A DNA stretch of 64,000 bases from Clostridia bacterium (GTDB lineage Bacteria > Acidobacteriota > Terriglobia > Terriglobales > Acidobacteriaceae): positions 1 through 64,000 of the forward strand of contig DATMYA010000052.1 of the NCBI GenBank assembly GCA_035561135.1. Direction: 5' to 3'. The position numbers and the translations under genes were made by a program. Within the stretch, counting starts at the first letter, position 1, and every line of letters starts with the position of its first letter. Below are positions 35,183-43,554 of this stretch, in pieces. A model generated the notes under the pieces. It ran no database searches, was not told where the DNA came from, and saw only the letters and a program-made list of their open reading frames with translations.

Positions 35183-36943
35183 TTGATTGCGAAGTCCCCT
35201 TTATCTGCTTCCACCCGTGCTATTCCGCTTACGGCGATTTTGTTGCTGGCAGTCGCAATTCATGGCCCGCTCCTGCTGATGCAGTTGCCGGCCAATTCTT
35301 ACGATGCGAACACGCACATCTTTTTCGCTTCGCACTACGCCCAGCACTGGTTCAGCCCTTGGAATGAGAAGTGGTACGGCGGATTTGCCCAGACGACATA
35401 TCCGCCGCTTACGCATCAGTGGATCGCCTTGTTCTCGCACCTGATCGGCCTCAACTTGGCCTATATGCTCGTGCAGCTACTCGTGATCTTGTTGCTGCCG
35501 GTTGGCATGTATCGCTACGCGCGGCTCTGGGTGAGTGAAAGACAGGCTGGGTTTGCAGCGCTGGGCAGCGTCTTTCTCGGTTCGCTGGCAATTCTGGTTT
35601 ACCAGTCCGGACAGTTGCCAACAACAGCGGCCGCGGCGCTGACGTTGAATTCGTTGCCATTCTTTTATTCGTGGTGTCGTACCGGACGCGCAACCGCGCT
35701 GTTGAAAGGGGTGGCGATCGCAATGGCCGCCGCCGCGGCGCACCACGTCACCATGTTGTTCGGCACTGTGTTGTTCGCTATTCCTGTGTTGTGGCTCGCC
35801 TTCATCGATCGCAAAGCGCACGGTGAACAACAAGCATCCCGCGTTGGAGTCCTTTCGCGCGCGGCCATCTTCGCTGTGCTGACCCTCGCCGCGGTTCTGG
35901 TTGTGTTATTGCCTTACTGGATCGCGCTCAAGCAGAATCCCATCACGCAGATGCCCATTCCGCATGGCAGCCGCGATAACTATCTGCTCAGCCTGCGCAG
36001 CGGATTGAATTTCTGGGTCATCCCGATGGGGGCGTTGATCCTGGCGATTCCATTCATCCTGATCCGCGGATCGGCGGAGCGTCGCCTGCGTCCGTTGCTC
36101 TTCGGCTGGTACATCACCTTGCTTCTTGGACTCGGCGGAACCACGCCGGTTGCACGGGCGCTGCTCGGGCGCGCCTTCGACGTACTTACGTTCGAGCGCT
36201 TCACGTTCTGGGCGACGCTGATGGCAATGCCCTTCGTCGGCATCATCGCCGCGCAACTTATCGATCGCTTCGCGCGAAAAGCCATGGTGGGACTGAGCAT
36301 CGCTGCCGTAGCGACATTCGCAATGGCCCTTTCATGGACTGTGTTCAACCCTATCAACCAGGGACAATTCAGCGTTGATCAAGTCATCGCATTCCTCAAC
36401 AACGCTGATCACTCCAAGTTTCGCTATATCACTCTTGGGTTCAGCAACAAGTTCGCGAGAGTGTCCACTTACGCCGACGCCGGAAGCGTTGATGGCGACT
36501 ACAACTCCGCCCGTTTGCTGCCCGAGTTGACAGCGTACGGCGCAGGACAGCTTTACAACTCCAAGTACTTTGGCGCATCCGGCATGGAAGCCCTTCGCTC
36601 CGTGCTCAAGCACGCCGACCAGTACGGTCTGCGTTACGTTTTTGTGCGCGATCGTTTCTACGAACCGCTGCTCGCCTTCGCCGGATGGCGACAGGCTGAA
36701 AGTTACGACAACGGAAACGTCACGCTCTGGACCAAGGACGACGTGCCGCCCGCCCGCAAGATTGAATTCGGAGCGCTCATGCCGCCCGCGTGGCACGGGC
36801 TTCTCTGGGGCATTCTCCCCATGGCCAGCAGCATCTTCTCGATCTTTGCCGTGCTGCTTCTTCCTGATCGCCGCCGCGCCGGAGAGGCGGTTCCGTTCCC
36901 GTCTGCCGCCGAAGAGCCGGTCGTTCTGCGGGAGGCAAAGTAA
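35183..36943 (+). CDS. Polytopic membrane protein, PTPS-related/GT-C-like
   Basis: The 586-residue protein has many hydrophobic segments, starting LTAILLLAVAIHGPLLLMQL. SYDANTHIFFASHYAQHWF, then KWYGGFAQTTYPPLTHQWIAL near 45-75, recalls the Asp-containing periplasmic loop of GT-C glycosyltransferases and the 6-pyruvoyl-tetrahydropterin-synthase-related membrane family. The TTG start at 35183 is supported by GGAGG 7 nt upstream. It may polymerise or modify the polysaccharide, using a lipid-linked donor. It is the first gene of a four-gene plus-strand operon, and its stop directly abuts the next ATG. Confidence 0.75.
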   Translation: MIAKSPLSASTRAIPLTAILLLAVAIHGPLLLMQLPANSYDANTHIFFASHYAQHWFSPWNEKWYGGFAQTTYPPLTHQWIALFSHLIGLNLAYMLVQLLVILLLPVGMYRYARLWVSERQAGFAALGSVFLGSLAILVYQSGQLPTTAAAALTLNSLPFFYSWCRTGRATALLKGVAIAMAAAAAHHVTMLFGTVLFAIPVLWLAFIDRKAHGEQQASRVGVLSRAAIFAVLTLAAVLVVLLPYWIALKQNPITQMPIPHGSRDNYLLSLRSGLNFWVIPMGALILAIPFILIRGSAERRLRPLLFGWYITLLLGLGGTTPVARALLGRAFDVLTFERFTFWATLMAMPFVGIIAAQLIDRFARKAMVGLSIAAVATFAMALSWTVFNPINQGQFSVDQVIAFLNNADHSKFRYITLGFSNKFARVSTYADAGSVDGDYNSARLLPELTAYGAGQLYNSKYFGASGMEALRSVLKHADQYGLRYVFVRDRFYEPLLAFAGWRQAESYDNGNVTLWTKDDVPPARKIEFGALMPPAWHGLLWGILPMASSIFSIFAVLLLPDRRRAGEAVPFPSAAEEPVVLREAK

Positions 36944-38041
36944 ATGAAAAGAATCCTTCCAATCGTACTCGTCGTCATCGCCGTCGTGCTGATCGCCGCC
37001 GCCACCATTCGACCCAGCAATCTCGCTCCAGCGACCACGCCAGAACGCGCCGTTCAACAACTCCTGCTTCACGCCAGGAGCGGCGACTGGAGCGGCGCTT
37101 ACGCCTACGTCGCCCAGGCCAGCAACACCGATCAGCAGTCGTTCTATCGCGATCTCAATGGACGCGACGGCAGCCTGCGCACGTATTCCTCCTTGCAGAA
37201 AGCAGATACCAAAGTGCTCAAGGAGACTGGAGACGAAGCGCTGGTGCGCGCCACCTTGCAGTGGTCCACAGCTGTTGGCGCTATTTACGACAGCCGCGAT
37301 TTAAAGGTCGTACGTGAAGGCAATAGCTGGCGTGTGATGTGGCCGGTCGCGAAAACGCCCAAGGTTCCGCCGCAGGTCATCCCCGTAAACTACCTGCGTT
37401 GGGACGTTATAACGCGAGGCTCAGATGACGACTGGGGGTCGCAGAACGTCGAGGCTCCCCGTGTTCGCATCGTCTCAATGAACGCCATCGAGCGCGACGG
37501 CAACACCATTATCCTTGGCGAAATCGTGAATGAAGACACGGTTCCCGGATTCGTCAGCGTCGGGGCCACGCTCATCGCAAAGGACGGCAACATTCTCGGC
37601 CAGGAGTCCAGTTTCGACAAGATTTCGCACACGCTGCTGCCGAAAGAAGTCTCACCGTTTCGCATAGACTTCATCGGCGTGAAACTTGGGAAAGTGAAGA
37701 GTGTCCGCATGCAGCCCAACGCGCTGCTTATAGGCGCTTCGGCTGACCCGGTCATCGGAGTGCTGCATCAGCGCCTCGACAAAGACGAACGAGGCAAGAG
37801 TGTTCTAAAAGGCGAACTCGTCAACCAGAGCGGACAAGTCGTCAACATCCCGCACGTGCTTGCCACGTTCTACGACAACTCCGGCAAGGTCATCTGGGTC
37901 TCGGACGCCTACGTTGACCAGGCATTGCAGCCGCAGACTCCTACGCCGTTCGCTGTTGATCTGCGAGAAGACGTAATGCCTAACGTACAGAACTATCGCG
38001 TTACCGTGAACCAGTACAGCAGCGATAGGGCGTCGTTATGA
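36944..38041 (+). CDS. Membrane-anchored protein with DUF4878-like and two FxLYD-like domains
   Basis: The 365-residue protein starts with an uncleaved or signal-type helix (MKRILPIVLVVIAVVLIAAA). Residues 34-130 resemble NTF2-like DUF4878 (ERAVQQLLLHARSGDWSGAY, then VVREGNSWRVMWP). Two beta-sandwich units follow: about 160-245 (GEIVNEDTVPGFVSVGATLI, LLPKEVSPFRIDF) and 255-345 (LKGELVNQSGQVVNI, LQPQTPTPFAVDL), each with the FxLYD layout of an extracellular Ig-like domain. The start directly abuts the upstream stop codon. It is probably periplasmic and tethered, with a structural or binding role in the polysaccharide system. Confidence 0.7.
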   Translation: MKRILPIVLVVIAVVLIAAATIRPSNLAPATTPERAVQQLLLHARSGDWSGAYAYVAQASNTDQQSFYRDLNGRDGSLRTYSSLQKADTKVLKETGDEALVRATLQWSTAVGAIYDSRDLKVVREGNSWRVMWPVAKTPKVPPQVIPVNYLRWDVITRGSDDDWGSQNVEAPRVRIVSMNAIERDGNTIILGEIVNEDTVPGFVSVGATLIAKDGNILGQESSFDKISHTLLPKEVSPFRIDFIGVKLGKVKSVRMQPNALLIGASADPVIGVLHQRLDKDERGKSVLKGELVNQSGQVVNIPHVLATFYDNSGKVIWVSDAYVDQALQPQTPTPFAVDLREDVMPNVQNYRVTVNQYSSDRASL

Positions 38042-38910
38042 GAAGACTCCTGGCATTCGCAATGCTGGCAGCAGTCTGCTTGTTTGCCGCGTCGGTCGCG
38101 CGCGCGCAGGATGTTCAGGTTCCCTCCCGAGTCGTTGCCGGAACACCCGCGTCCATTCCTATCAGCGGCAGCGGAGAAGCCACTGCGTACCTCTTCGCCC
38201 CCAGCCACGTTGCCAAGCGCAAGGTGCAACTCGGCCAGCCAATTCAGTTATCGGCAGAAGACGTTAGCGGCGCAGGACGGTACGTGCTGATCGTTAAAGG
38301 GGGCGGAGCTGATCACGCGGTTTCGTTCTTCGTAACGCCCGGCAAGGTAGATAGCATCGCATTTCTCGCTCGACCTTCACGGGTTCCCGCCGCGCGCCCC
38401 GGTGTCATCAGTGGCAGCGCGTATTTGTTCGACGCTTATCAAAACCTCGTCCTGGAACCGGCCGCGGTGAGCTTCGATCTCACCGTCGCCGGAGCTCCGC
38501 CCGTCAGTCGCAGAGAGATGAGCAAGTACGGCATCGCATGGACGCGTACCGACTCAGGGCGAAAGGAAGGCGCGGCGCAGTTCGTTGCCTCCGTCGCCGG
38601 CGCAAGCGTTCGCCGGATCGTTCAGCAGGTCGCGTCTGATCCGTGCACCATACGCATGCGCGCGCAGCGAGGAAACAACGGCAACATCATCGTCGACACC
38701 GATCCTATTCGCGACTGCGCCGGAAACGCCGTGCCCGACGGAACCATCGTCACGTTTACCTCTGTCGATGCCAAAGGCAAGAGCACCGTTGATTCGCGCA
38801 TCAAGCGGGGCAGTGCTCGCGCAGAACTTCCGGCTTCGGACAACGCGCTCATCTCCGTCGCTGCCGGAGTCATTGTTGGAAACGAAATTCGCTGGCGAGG
38901 TGCACGATGA
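38038..38910 (+). CDS. Secreted Ig-like protein, polysaccharide operon
   Basis: The 290-residue protein has a signal peptide, MRRLLAFAMLAAVCLFAASVARAQD. The rest is beta-rich with two Ig-like stretches: SRVVAGTPASIPISGSGEAT and RPGVISGSAYLFDAYQNLV, the second resembling bacterial Ig-like (Big_1) domains. The final 80 residues include IRDCAGNAVPDGTIVTFTSV, again Ig-like. No catalytic motif is visible. It overlaps the preceding gene's stop by 4 bp (ATGA) and the following gene's start by 4 bp, so translation is coupled. Function unknown. Confidence 0.7.
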   Translation: MRRLLAFAMLAAVCLFAASVARAQDVQVPSRVVAGTPASIPISGSGEATAYLFAPSHVAKRKVQLGQPIQLSAEDVSGAGRYVLIVKGGGADHAVSFFVTPGKVDSIAFLARPSRVPAARPGVISGSAYLFDAYQNLVLEPAAVSFDLTVAGAPPVSRREMSKYGIAWTRTDSGRKEGAAQFVASVAGASVRRIVQQVASDPCTIRMRAQRGNNGNIIVDTDPIRDCAGNAVPDGTIVTFTSVDAKGKSTVDSRIKRGSARAELPASDNALISVAAGVIVGNEIRWRGAR

Positions 38911-39467
38911 CGGTTCGAGGTTTTTACGTGCTGATGCCCCTTCGCCCAGTAGCTCTGATTGCGCTTGCGTTGCTGTTGGCCTTCGCCCTCGCCTCACTTC
39001 CACCCTGGTTGATGGCCGCCGACAATCCGGCTGCCGTGAAGGCCACCATAGATTCATCGAGGGCTACCCCGCGCCAGGTAGAGGAGGCCACGGAGCAGGC
39101 GGTCCTCCGGGATTATTCCCGCGCCTGGCAGTTGCTCGCGCAAGCCATGTCGGAGAATCGCGCCGATGTCCTCAACGCAGCCTTCGTCGGCATCGCCCGT
39201 GACAAGTTCACGCAGGCCGTCAACGAACAAAAAGCGGAAGGCCTTAGCCGGCGCTACGTCGATCGCGGACATAAGGTGGATGTCGCTTTCTATTCTGTGG
39301 AAGGATCCGCCATCCAGCTTCGTGACACCTTTCAGCTTGAAATCCAGTGGCTCGATGGCGACAAGGTCGTCCATAGCGAACAGGCCACGCTGCACTGCCT
39401 GGCTCTGCTCACGCCAACCGAGAATAGCTGGAAGGTTCGGGTACTGGAGAGCGTCCCAGGTTTCTAA
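38907..39467 (+). CDS. Membrane-anchored hypothetical protein, polysaccharide operon
   Basis: The 186-residue protein has a hydrophobic N-terminus, MPLRPVALIALALLLAFALA (residues 10-29), following a short positively charged stretch, so a signal anchor or signal peptide. The remaining domain resembles a small alpha-beta NTF2/SnoaL-like fold (RDYSRAWQLLAQAMSENRAD then VHSEQATLHCLALLTPT and NSWKVRVLESVPGF). It overlaps the Ig-like gene by 4 bp. It may act with the FxLYD protein, but no function is known. Confidence 0.65.
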   Translation: MTVRGFYVLMPLRPVALIALALLLAFALASLPPWLMAADNPAAVKATIDSSRATPRQVEEATEQAVLRDYSRAWQLLAQAMSENRADVLNAAFVGIARDKFTQAVNEQKAEGLSRRYVDRGHKVDVAFYSVEGSAIQLRDTFQLEIQWLDGDKVVHSEQATLHCLALLTPTENSWKVRVLESVPGF

Positions 39468-39630
39468 GCCTTCTACATGAATGAGAACGGAAACGTTCAA
39501 AGAACGGCCCCAAAGCTGCGTGTCAAAACTGCTCTTCGGACGTCTAACCCTCCGAGGCGATAAAATAACCGTGATTCCAACACAGGCGCTTGCGCATCAA
39601 AAAACTAGAACAACGGCTGGTCTCCTTAAC

Positions 39631-41787
39631 ATGGCATCTAAAAAGCGTCTTTTCGTCTTGTTGCTCCTTGCGGCTTCTATACCGGGCTTTGCGCAAACTC
39701 AAAAGAATGCAACCCCAGCGGCACCGACCGTTGACCCCGGCATGAGACCGCCGACGGAGCCAGCGACTCCCACGAGCCCGAACTCGCAGAAGGTTGAGAG
39801 TGGTTCCGAGCCGAAGGCGCCCGAGCCAGTGAAGACCGACCGCAAGGTGCCGAACCGCGCCTCGGCGTACTACCACTACACCCTCGCGCACATGTACGAG
39901 GAGATGCTGAGCACCTACGGCCGAAGCGAGTACGCCAACAAAGCTATCGAGGAATACCGCCTGGCCATCGAGAACGATCCGTCGTCCGAGTACCTGAATG
40001 CCGGGCTCGCCGAACTCTACGTTCGTACCGGACGCATTCGCGATGCCGTTCTCGAAGCGCAGGAAATTCTTAAGCGCGATCCCGACAACGTAGAAGCCCA
40101 CAAGCTGCTTGGCCGCATCTACCTGCGCTCTCTGGGCGACATGCAGGCTGGCACGCAGTCGCAGAACATCCTTAAGCTCGCCATCGAACAGTACGAGGCA
40201 ATTGTCAAAATCGACCCGAAGAGTGTCGAGGATCATCTCCTGCTTGGCCGCCTCTACCGTCTTAACAACGAACTGGCCAAAGCCGAGAGCGAATTCAAGA
40301 CAGCCGTAGCCTTGCAGCCCAATTCCGAAGAAGCGGTCTCCACGCTCGCTTACCTGTACAACGAGGAAGGCGATTCCGCACGCGCCCAGGCCATTCTCGA
40401 GTCCATCCCGGAGAGCGAGCGCACCGCCAAGGTGTATGCCGGGCTCGGATACACCTACGAGCAGAAGAAGGATTACAAGCACGCCATCGAGGCCTACAAA
40501 AAGGCTGTCGAACTGGACAAGGACAACCTCGACTCGCTTCGCGGTCTTGCGCAGAACCTCATGAACGACGGTCAGGTCGAGGCCGCTCTGGAGCAGTACA
40601 ACCTCATTGCCGAAGCCGATCCGCAGGACGCGCAAACCTACATGCGCATTGCCGAGATCCATCGCCGGGACGGCAAGTTCGATCTCGCGTTCGATGCGCT
40701 CAAACGCGCCCAGGCCATCGTGCCAGACTCGCTGGAAGTGCCTTACAACCTGGCCGTTATTTCGGAAGCCATGGGCAAATACGACGAAGCTGCACAGACC
40801 CTGCAGCAACTGCTCCAGCGCAGCGAAAAGCCTGACGGCAGTTACACGCCCGGCGAGCGCAACAACCGCTCAGTCTTCCTCGAGCGCCTCGGCACTATTT
40901 ATCGCGAGATCAACAAGACGCAGCTCGCCGTGGATACTTTCCGCAAGATGATCTCGCTCGGAGATGATAACGCCTCGCGCGCGTACCAGCAGCTCATTGA
41001 AACGTATCGCGATGCCAAGCAGTGGCCGCAAGCCACGGCAGCAGCGCAGGAAGCTGTCGATAAGCTACCCAACGATCGCGGCCTTCGCATCATGCTTGCT
41101 TCTCAACTCGCCGACCAGGGCCAGGCGGATTCCGCCATCGCACAGGTCCGCAGCATGATCAAAGGGACTCCGGAAGATCGCGAGACCTGGATCGCCCTCG
41201 CGCAAATGTACAGCCGCCTGCGCCGCTGGCCGGATGCCGAACAAGCAATCGCCAAAGCCGATGAACTCTCCAGCCGCCAGGAAGAGAAGGAATACGTATC
41301 CTTCGTCGCCGGTTCCATCTATGAGCGGCAGAAAAAATACGACCAGGCTGAAGCCTCTTTCCGCCGCGTACTGGCCGCCGATCCTCGCAACGCCACCGCG
41401 TTGAACTATCTCGGATACATGCTCGCCGACCGGGGCACGCGTCTCGAAGAAGCGCTCGGATACATCCGCAAGGCCGTACAACTCGATCCGCAGAACGGCG
41501 CGTATCTCGACTCGCTCGGCTGGGCCTATTACAAGATCGGGAACTACGAGCTAGCGGAAGAGAACCTGCGCAAAGCCATCGAGCGCATGGACAACGATCC
41601 GACCGTACACGATCACGTTGCCGACCTCTATCTCAAAACGGGCCGGTTGAAACTCGCCGTGAATCACTGGGAGCGCGCTCTGCAAGAATGGAACAAAACG
41701 GTCTCCGCCGAAGTTGACCAGCAGGACGTAGCCAAGGTCCAGAAGAAACTCGAAGGCGCCCGAATTCGGTTGGCAAAGCAGAAGTAA
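39631..41787 (+). CDS. Secreted TPR protein
   Basis: The 718-residue protein starts with signal peptide MASKKRLFVLLLLAASIPGFAQ, then a proline-rich stretch (about 25-70). Repeated tetratricopeptide units follow from about 80 to 690, for example YVRTGRIRDAVLEAQEILKR and QKKYDQAEASFRRVLAADP. Such scaffolds mediate protein-protein contacts in the periplasm. It lies 163 bp after the polysaccharide operon on the same strand, so it may serve the same envelope machine or be a separate unit. The ATG at 39631 begins the signal peptide. The frame upstream to 39481 is not supported. Confidence 0.85.
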   Translation: MASKKRLFVLLLLAASIPGFAQTQKNATPAAPTVDPGMRPPTEPATPTSPNSQKVESGSEPKAPEPVKTDRKVPNRASAYYHYTLAHMYEEMLSTYGRSEYANKAIEEYRLAIENDPSSEYLNAGLAELYVRTGRIRDAVLEAQEILKRDPDNVEAHKLLGRIYLRSLGDMQAGTQSQNILKLAIEQYEAIVKIDPKSVEDHLLLGRLYRLNNELAKAESEFKTAVALQPNSEEAVSTLAYLYNEEGDSARAQAILESIPESERTAKVYAGLGYTYEQKKDYKHAIEAYKKAVELDKDNLDSLRGLAQNLMNDGQVEAALEQYNLIAEADPQDAQTYMRIAEIHRRDGKFDLAFDALKRAQAIVPDSLEVPYNLAVISEAMGKYDEAAQTLQQLLQRSEKPDGSYTPGERNNRSVFLERLGTIYREINKTQLAVDTFRKMISLGDDNASRAYQQLIETYRDAKQWPQATAAAQEAVDKLPNDRGLRIMLASQLADQGQADSAIAQVRSMIKGTPEDRETWIALAQMYSRLRRWPDAEQAIAKADELSSRQEEKEYVSFVAGSIYERQKKYDQAEASFRRVLAADPRNATALNYLGYMLADRGTRLEEALGYIRKAVQLDPQNGAYLDSLGWAYYKIGNYELAEENLRKAIERMDNDPTVHDHVADLYLKTGRLKLAVNHWERALQEWNKTVSAEVDQQDVAKVQKKLEGARIRLAKQK

Positions 41788-41789
41788 GA

Positions 41790-41823
41790 GGTCGCGAGTC
41801 GTGGGTCGAGGGTCGCGAGTCGT
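41790..41823. repeat. Short direct repeat after the TPR gene
   Basis: GGTCGCGAGTCGT occurs at 41790-41802 and 41811-41823, a 21-bp period, with more GAGTCG-type fragments just after. Similar GCGAGTCGTGG phrases appear near 44770. Confidence 0.75.
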
Positions 41824-41995
41824 AACTCGGGAGTCGGGTTCGAGTGTCGCTACCTGTAGGTGTCGACCCACTTCAGAGAGACATGCTCAACCCTTGAATT
41901 GTGCTTTTGAGCTTTCGTGCCTCGCGCCTCAGTTCCTCGGCGTTAACTTCGCAGTCGCAACTTTCGCGACCCGCGACTCATGACCGCTCTTGCAT

Positions 41996-42001
41996 TACAA
42001 T
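41996..42001 (+). promoter_or_regulatory. -10 element placed for a leaderless dgt transcript
   Basis: TACAAT ends 6 nt before the dgt ATG at 42008, so transcription would start at or next to the start codon. The -35 at 17 bp (GCGACT) is poor. Confidence 0.35.
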
Positions 42002-42007
42002 GCCCCC

Positions 42008-43138
42008 ATGCTCGCCGACTACGCCGTCCAAGTTCAGCACTCCCGAGGACGTCGCTTCCACGAGTCCGCGCATCCGTATCGCAATGACTTCCAGCGCGAC
42101 CGCGACCGCATCATTCACGCGCGCGCCTTCCGCCGCCTGGAAAACAAGACGCAGGTTTTCACCCGCCGCTTGTCAGACCACTTTCGCACTCGCCTGACCC
42201 ACACTATCGAAGTTGCGCAAATCTCTCGAACTATCGCCGCCGCACTCTCGCTCAACGTTGACCTCGTCGAAACGCTTGCGCTCGCGCACGACATCGGACA
42301 TCCGCCGTTCGGACACGCCGGCGAGAAGGCTCTCGACGCCGCCATGCGCGAGCACGGTGAATCGTTCGATCACAACCTGCACGCCCTCCGCATAGTCGAG
42401 CAGTTCGAGCATCGCTACATAGATTTCCCGGGCCTCAATCTCACTTTCGAGGTGCGCGAAGGCATCATCAAGCATTCGCACGATTACGACGTTGATGCTC
42501 ATCCCGAACTCGCCGAATATCTTCTCAATCAGCGTCCGCCACTCGAAGCGCAACTAATCGACCTCACTGACGAAATCGCCTATAACACAGCCGACCTGGA
42601 CGATGGCTTCGAAGCGAAGCTCCTCTCGCTGGACGAGATTCGGCAGCGCGTTCGCATCTTTGAACGCTACTTCCCTGAAGTCGCCGCTAGCCATCCCGAT
42701 GCGCCCGCCAAGCTGCAATTCAACGAAGCGTTGAAACGCATGATGAACCGCTTAGTCGGCGACCTCATCGAGAACACCGCGCGCAACGTAAAGGCCTCCG
42801 GCACTTGCACCCTCGAAGACGTGCGGAATTTTCCCAAGCGCCTCGCCGCCTTCAGCCCGGAAGTTGAGGACGAGCGCCGCGAGGCGAAGGCGTTTCTTTA
42901 CGATCGTCTCTACTTCAGCACCGCGCTTAAACCGGAGAAGCAAACGGCCGATCGTGTGGTGAGCGAGCTTTTCTCTCACTGGATGTCACACCCTGACCAA
43001 CTTCCGCCCAGCTACCAGCGCCAAGCCGAAGGCGAAACTCTCGCCCGCGTCATCTGCGATTACATCGCCGGCATGACGGACAACTACGTCCAGGATCAAC
43101 ACCGCAGACTGATCCCGAGAAGAATCGCCCGGGGTTGA
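42008..43138 (+). CDS. dgt: dGTP triphosphohydrolase (HD superfamily)
   Basis: The 376-residue protein hydrolyses dGTP (or other dNTPs) to nucleoside and triphosphate, or is a relaxed dNTPase. HD motif residues: His65 in RLTHTIEVAQ, His94-Asp95 in LALAHDIGHPPFGHAG, and a third Asp in TDEIAYNTADLDD near 190. It is in the shorter class of dGTPase-like proteins (about 380 residues versus 505 in E. coli). The ATG at 42008 follows a -10 by 6 nt, with no Shine-Dalgarno sequence, suggesting a leaderless mRNA. The frame's TTG at 41990 is weaker. Confidence 0.93.
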   Translation: MLADYAVQVQHSRGRRFHESAHPYRNDFQRDRDRIIHARAFRRLENKTQVFTRRLSDHFRTRLTHTIEVAQISRTIAAALSLNVDLVETLALAHDIGHPPFGHAGEKALDAAMREHGESFDHNLHALRIVEQFEHRYIDFPGLNLTFEVREGIIKHSHDYDVDAHPELAEYLLNQRPPLEAQLIDLTDEIAYNTADLDDGFEAKLLSLDEIRQRVRIFERYFPEVAASHPDAPAKLQFNEALKRMMNRLVGDLIENTARNVKASGTCTLEDVRNFPKRLAAFSPEVEDERREAKAFLYDRLYFSTALKPEKQTADRVVSELFSHWMSHPDQLPPSYQRQAEGETLARVICDYIAGMTDNYVQDQHRRLIPRRIARG

Positions 43139-43554
43139 TTTCGCCACAGAACCTTGGTGCACACGACGAGTTCTTCGTTGAGCCCCACCACAGCTCTCAA
43201 GTCCAGCTAGTTACTTTCCTGTAACTTCTTCAATCGGACGAATTTACTCACCCATCCCCTTTCTACTCACCTGCCCTGTGTCGCCTCAAAAATGTGCGTC
43301 TGAAAACAAAGAAGTTACAGCCGGGAACATGCCAAGTTGGTTTGGCACGTTACCTGTAATAGCAAATGCGTAGGCATCAACTTCACCGATGCAGAGCTGG
43401 GCAGGGTGCGACCACCTCGAATTGCTGGAGGCGCTCCGCCCATGAACCAACTCACGGTACGACCTGAAGACGTGCCGACGAATTTCGAGGTTTTAGGCTC
43501 GACAAATTTGGCCGGGGAAGTTCCCCAGGGCTCCCCTATTCCGGAGGAATCGCA
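43139..43554. other. Long leader/control region before the OmpA-like gene
   Basis: This 416-bp spacer has a cluster of GTTAC/GTAAC elements (see the separate entry) and a TGCCAA-N6-TTGGCA inverted repeat (43330-43347) that also resembles part of a sigma-54 -24 box (TTGGCACG at 43342-43349). The -12 position reads CTGT, not TTGC, so a sigma-54 promoter is doubtful. An open frame 43337-43558 overlaps the next start codon and has no protein-like features, so it is not called. Confidence 0.6.
43210..43359. promoter_or_regulatory. Cluster of GTTAC/GTAAC repeats before the OmpA-like gene
   Basis: GTTAC-TTTCCT-GTAAC spans 43210-43225. CTGTAACTTCTT (43219-43230) is exactly inverted as AAGAAGTTACAG (43309-43320), a 12-bp inverted repeat with a 78-nt separation. 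A further GTTACCTGTAA lies at 43349-43359. Four related half-sites in 150 bp suggest cooperative regulator binding with DNA looping, or a long leader hairpin. Confidence 0.5.

Noticed and set aside
39544..40809. 421-residue minus-strand frame within the secreted TPR gene
   Set aside because: Antisense to clear TPR repeats; Val/Gly/Leu-rich without recognisable domain.
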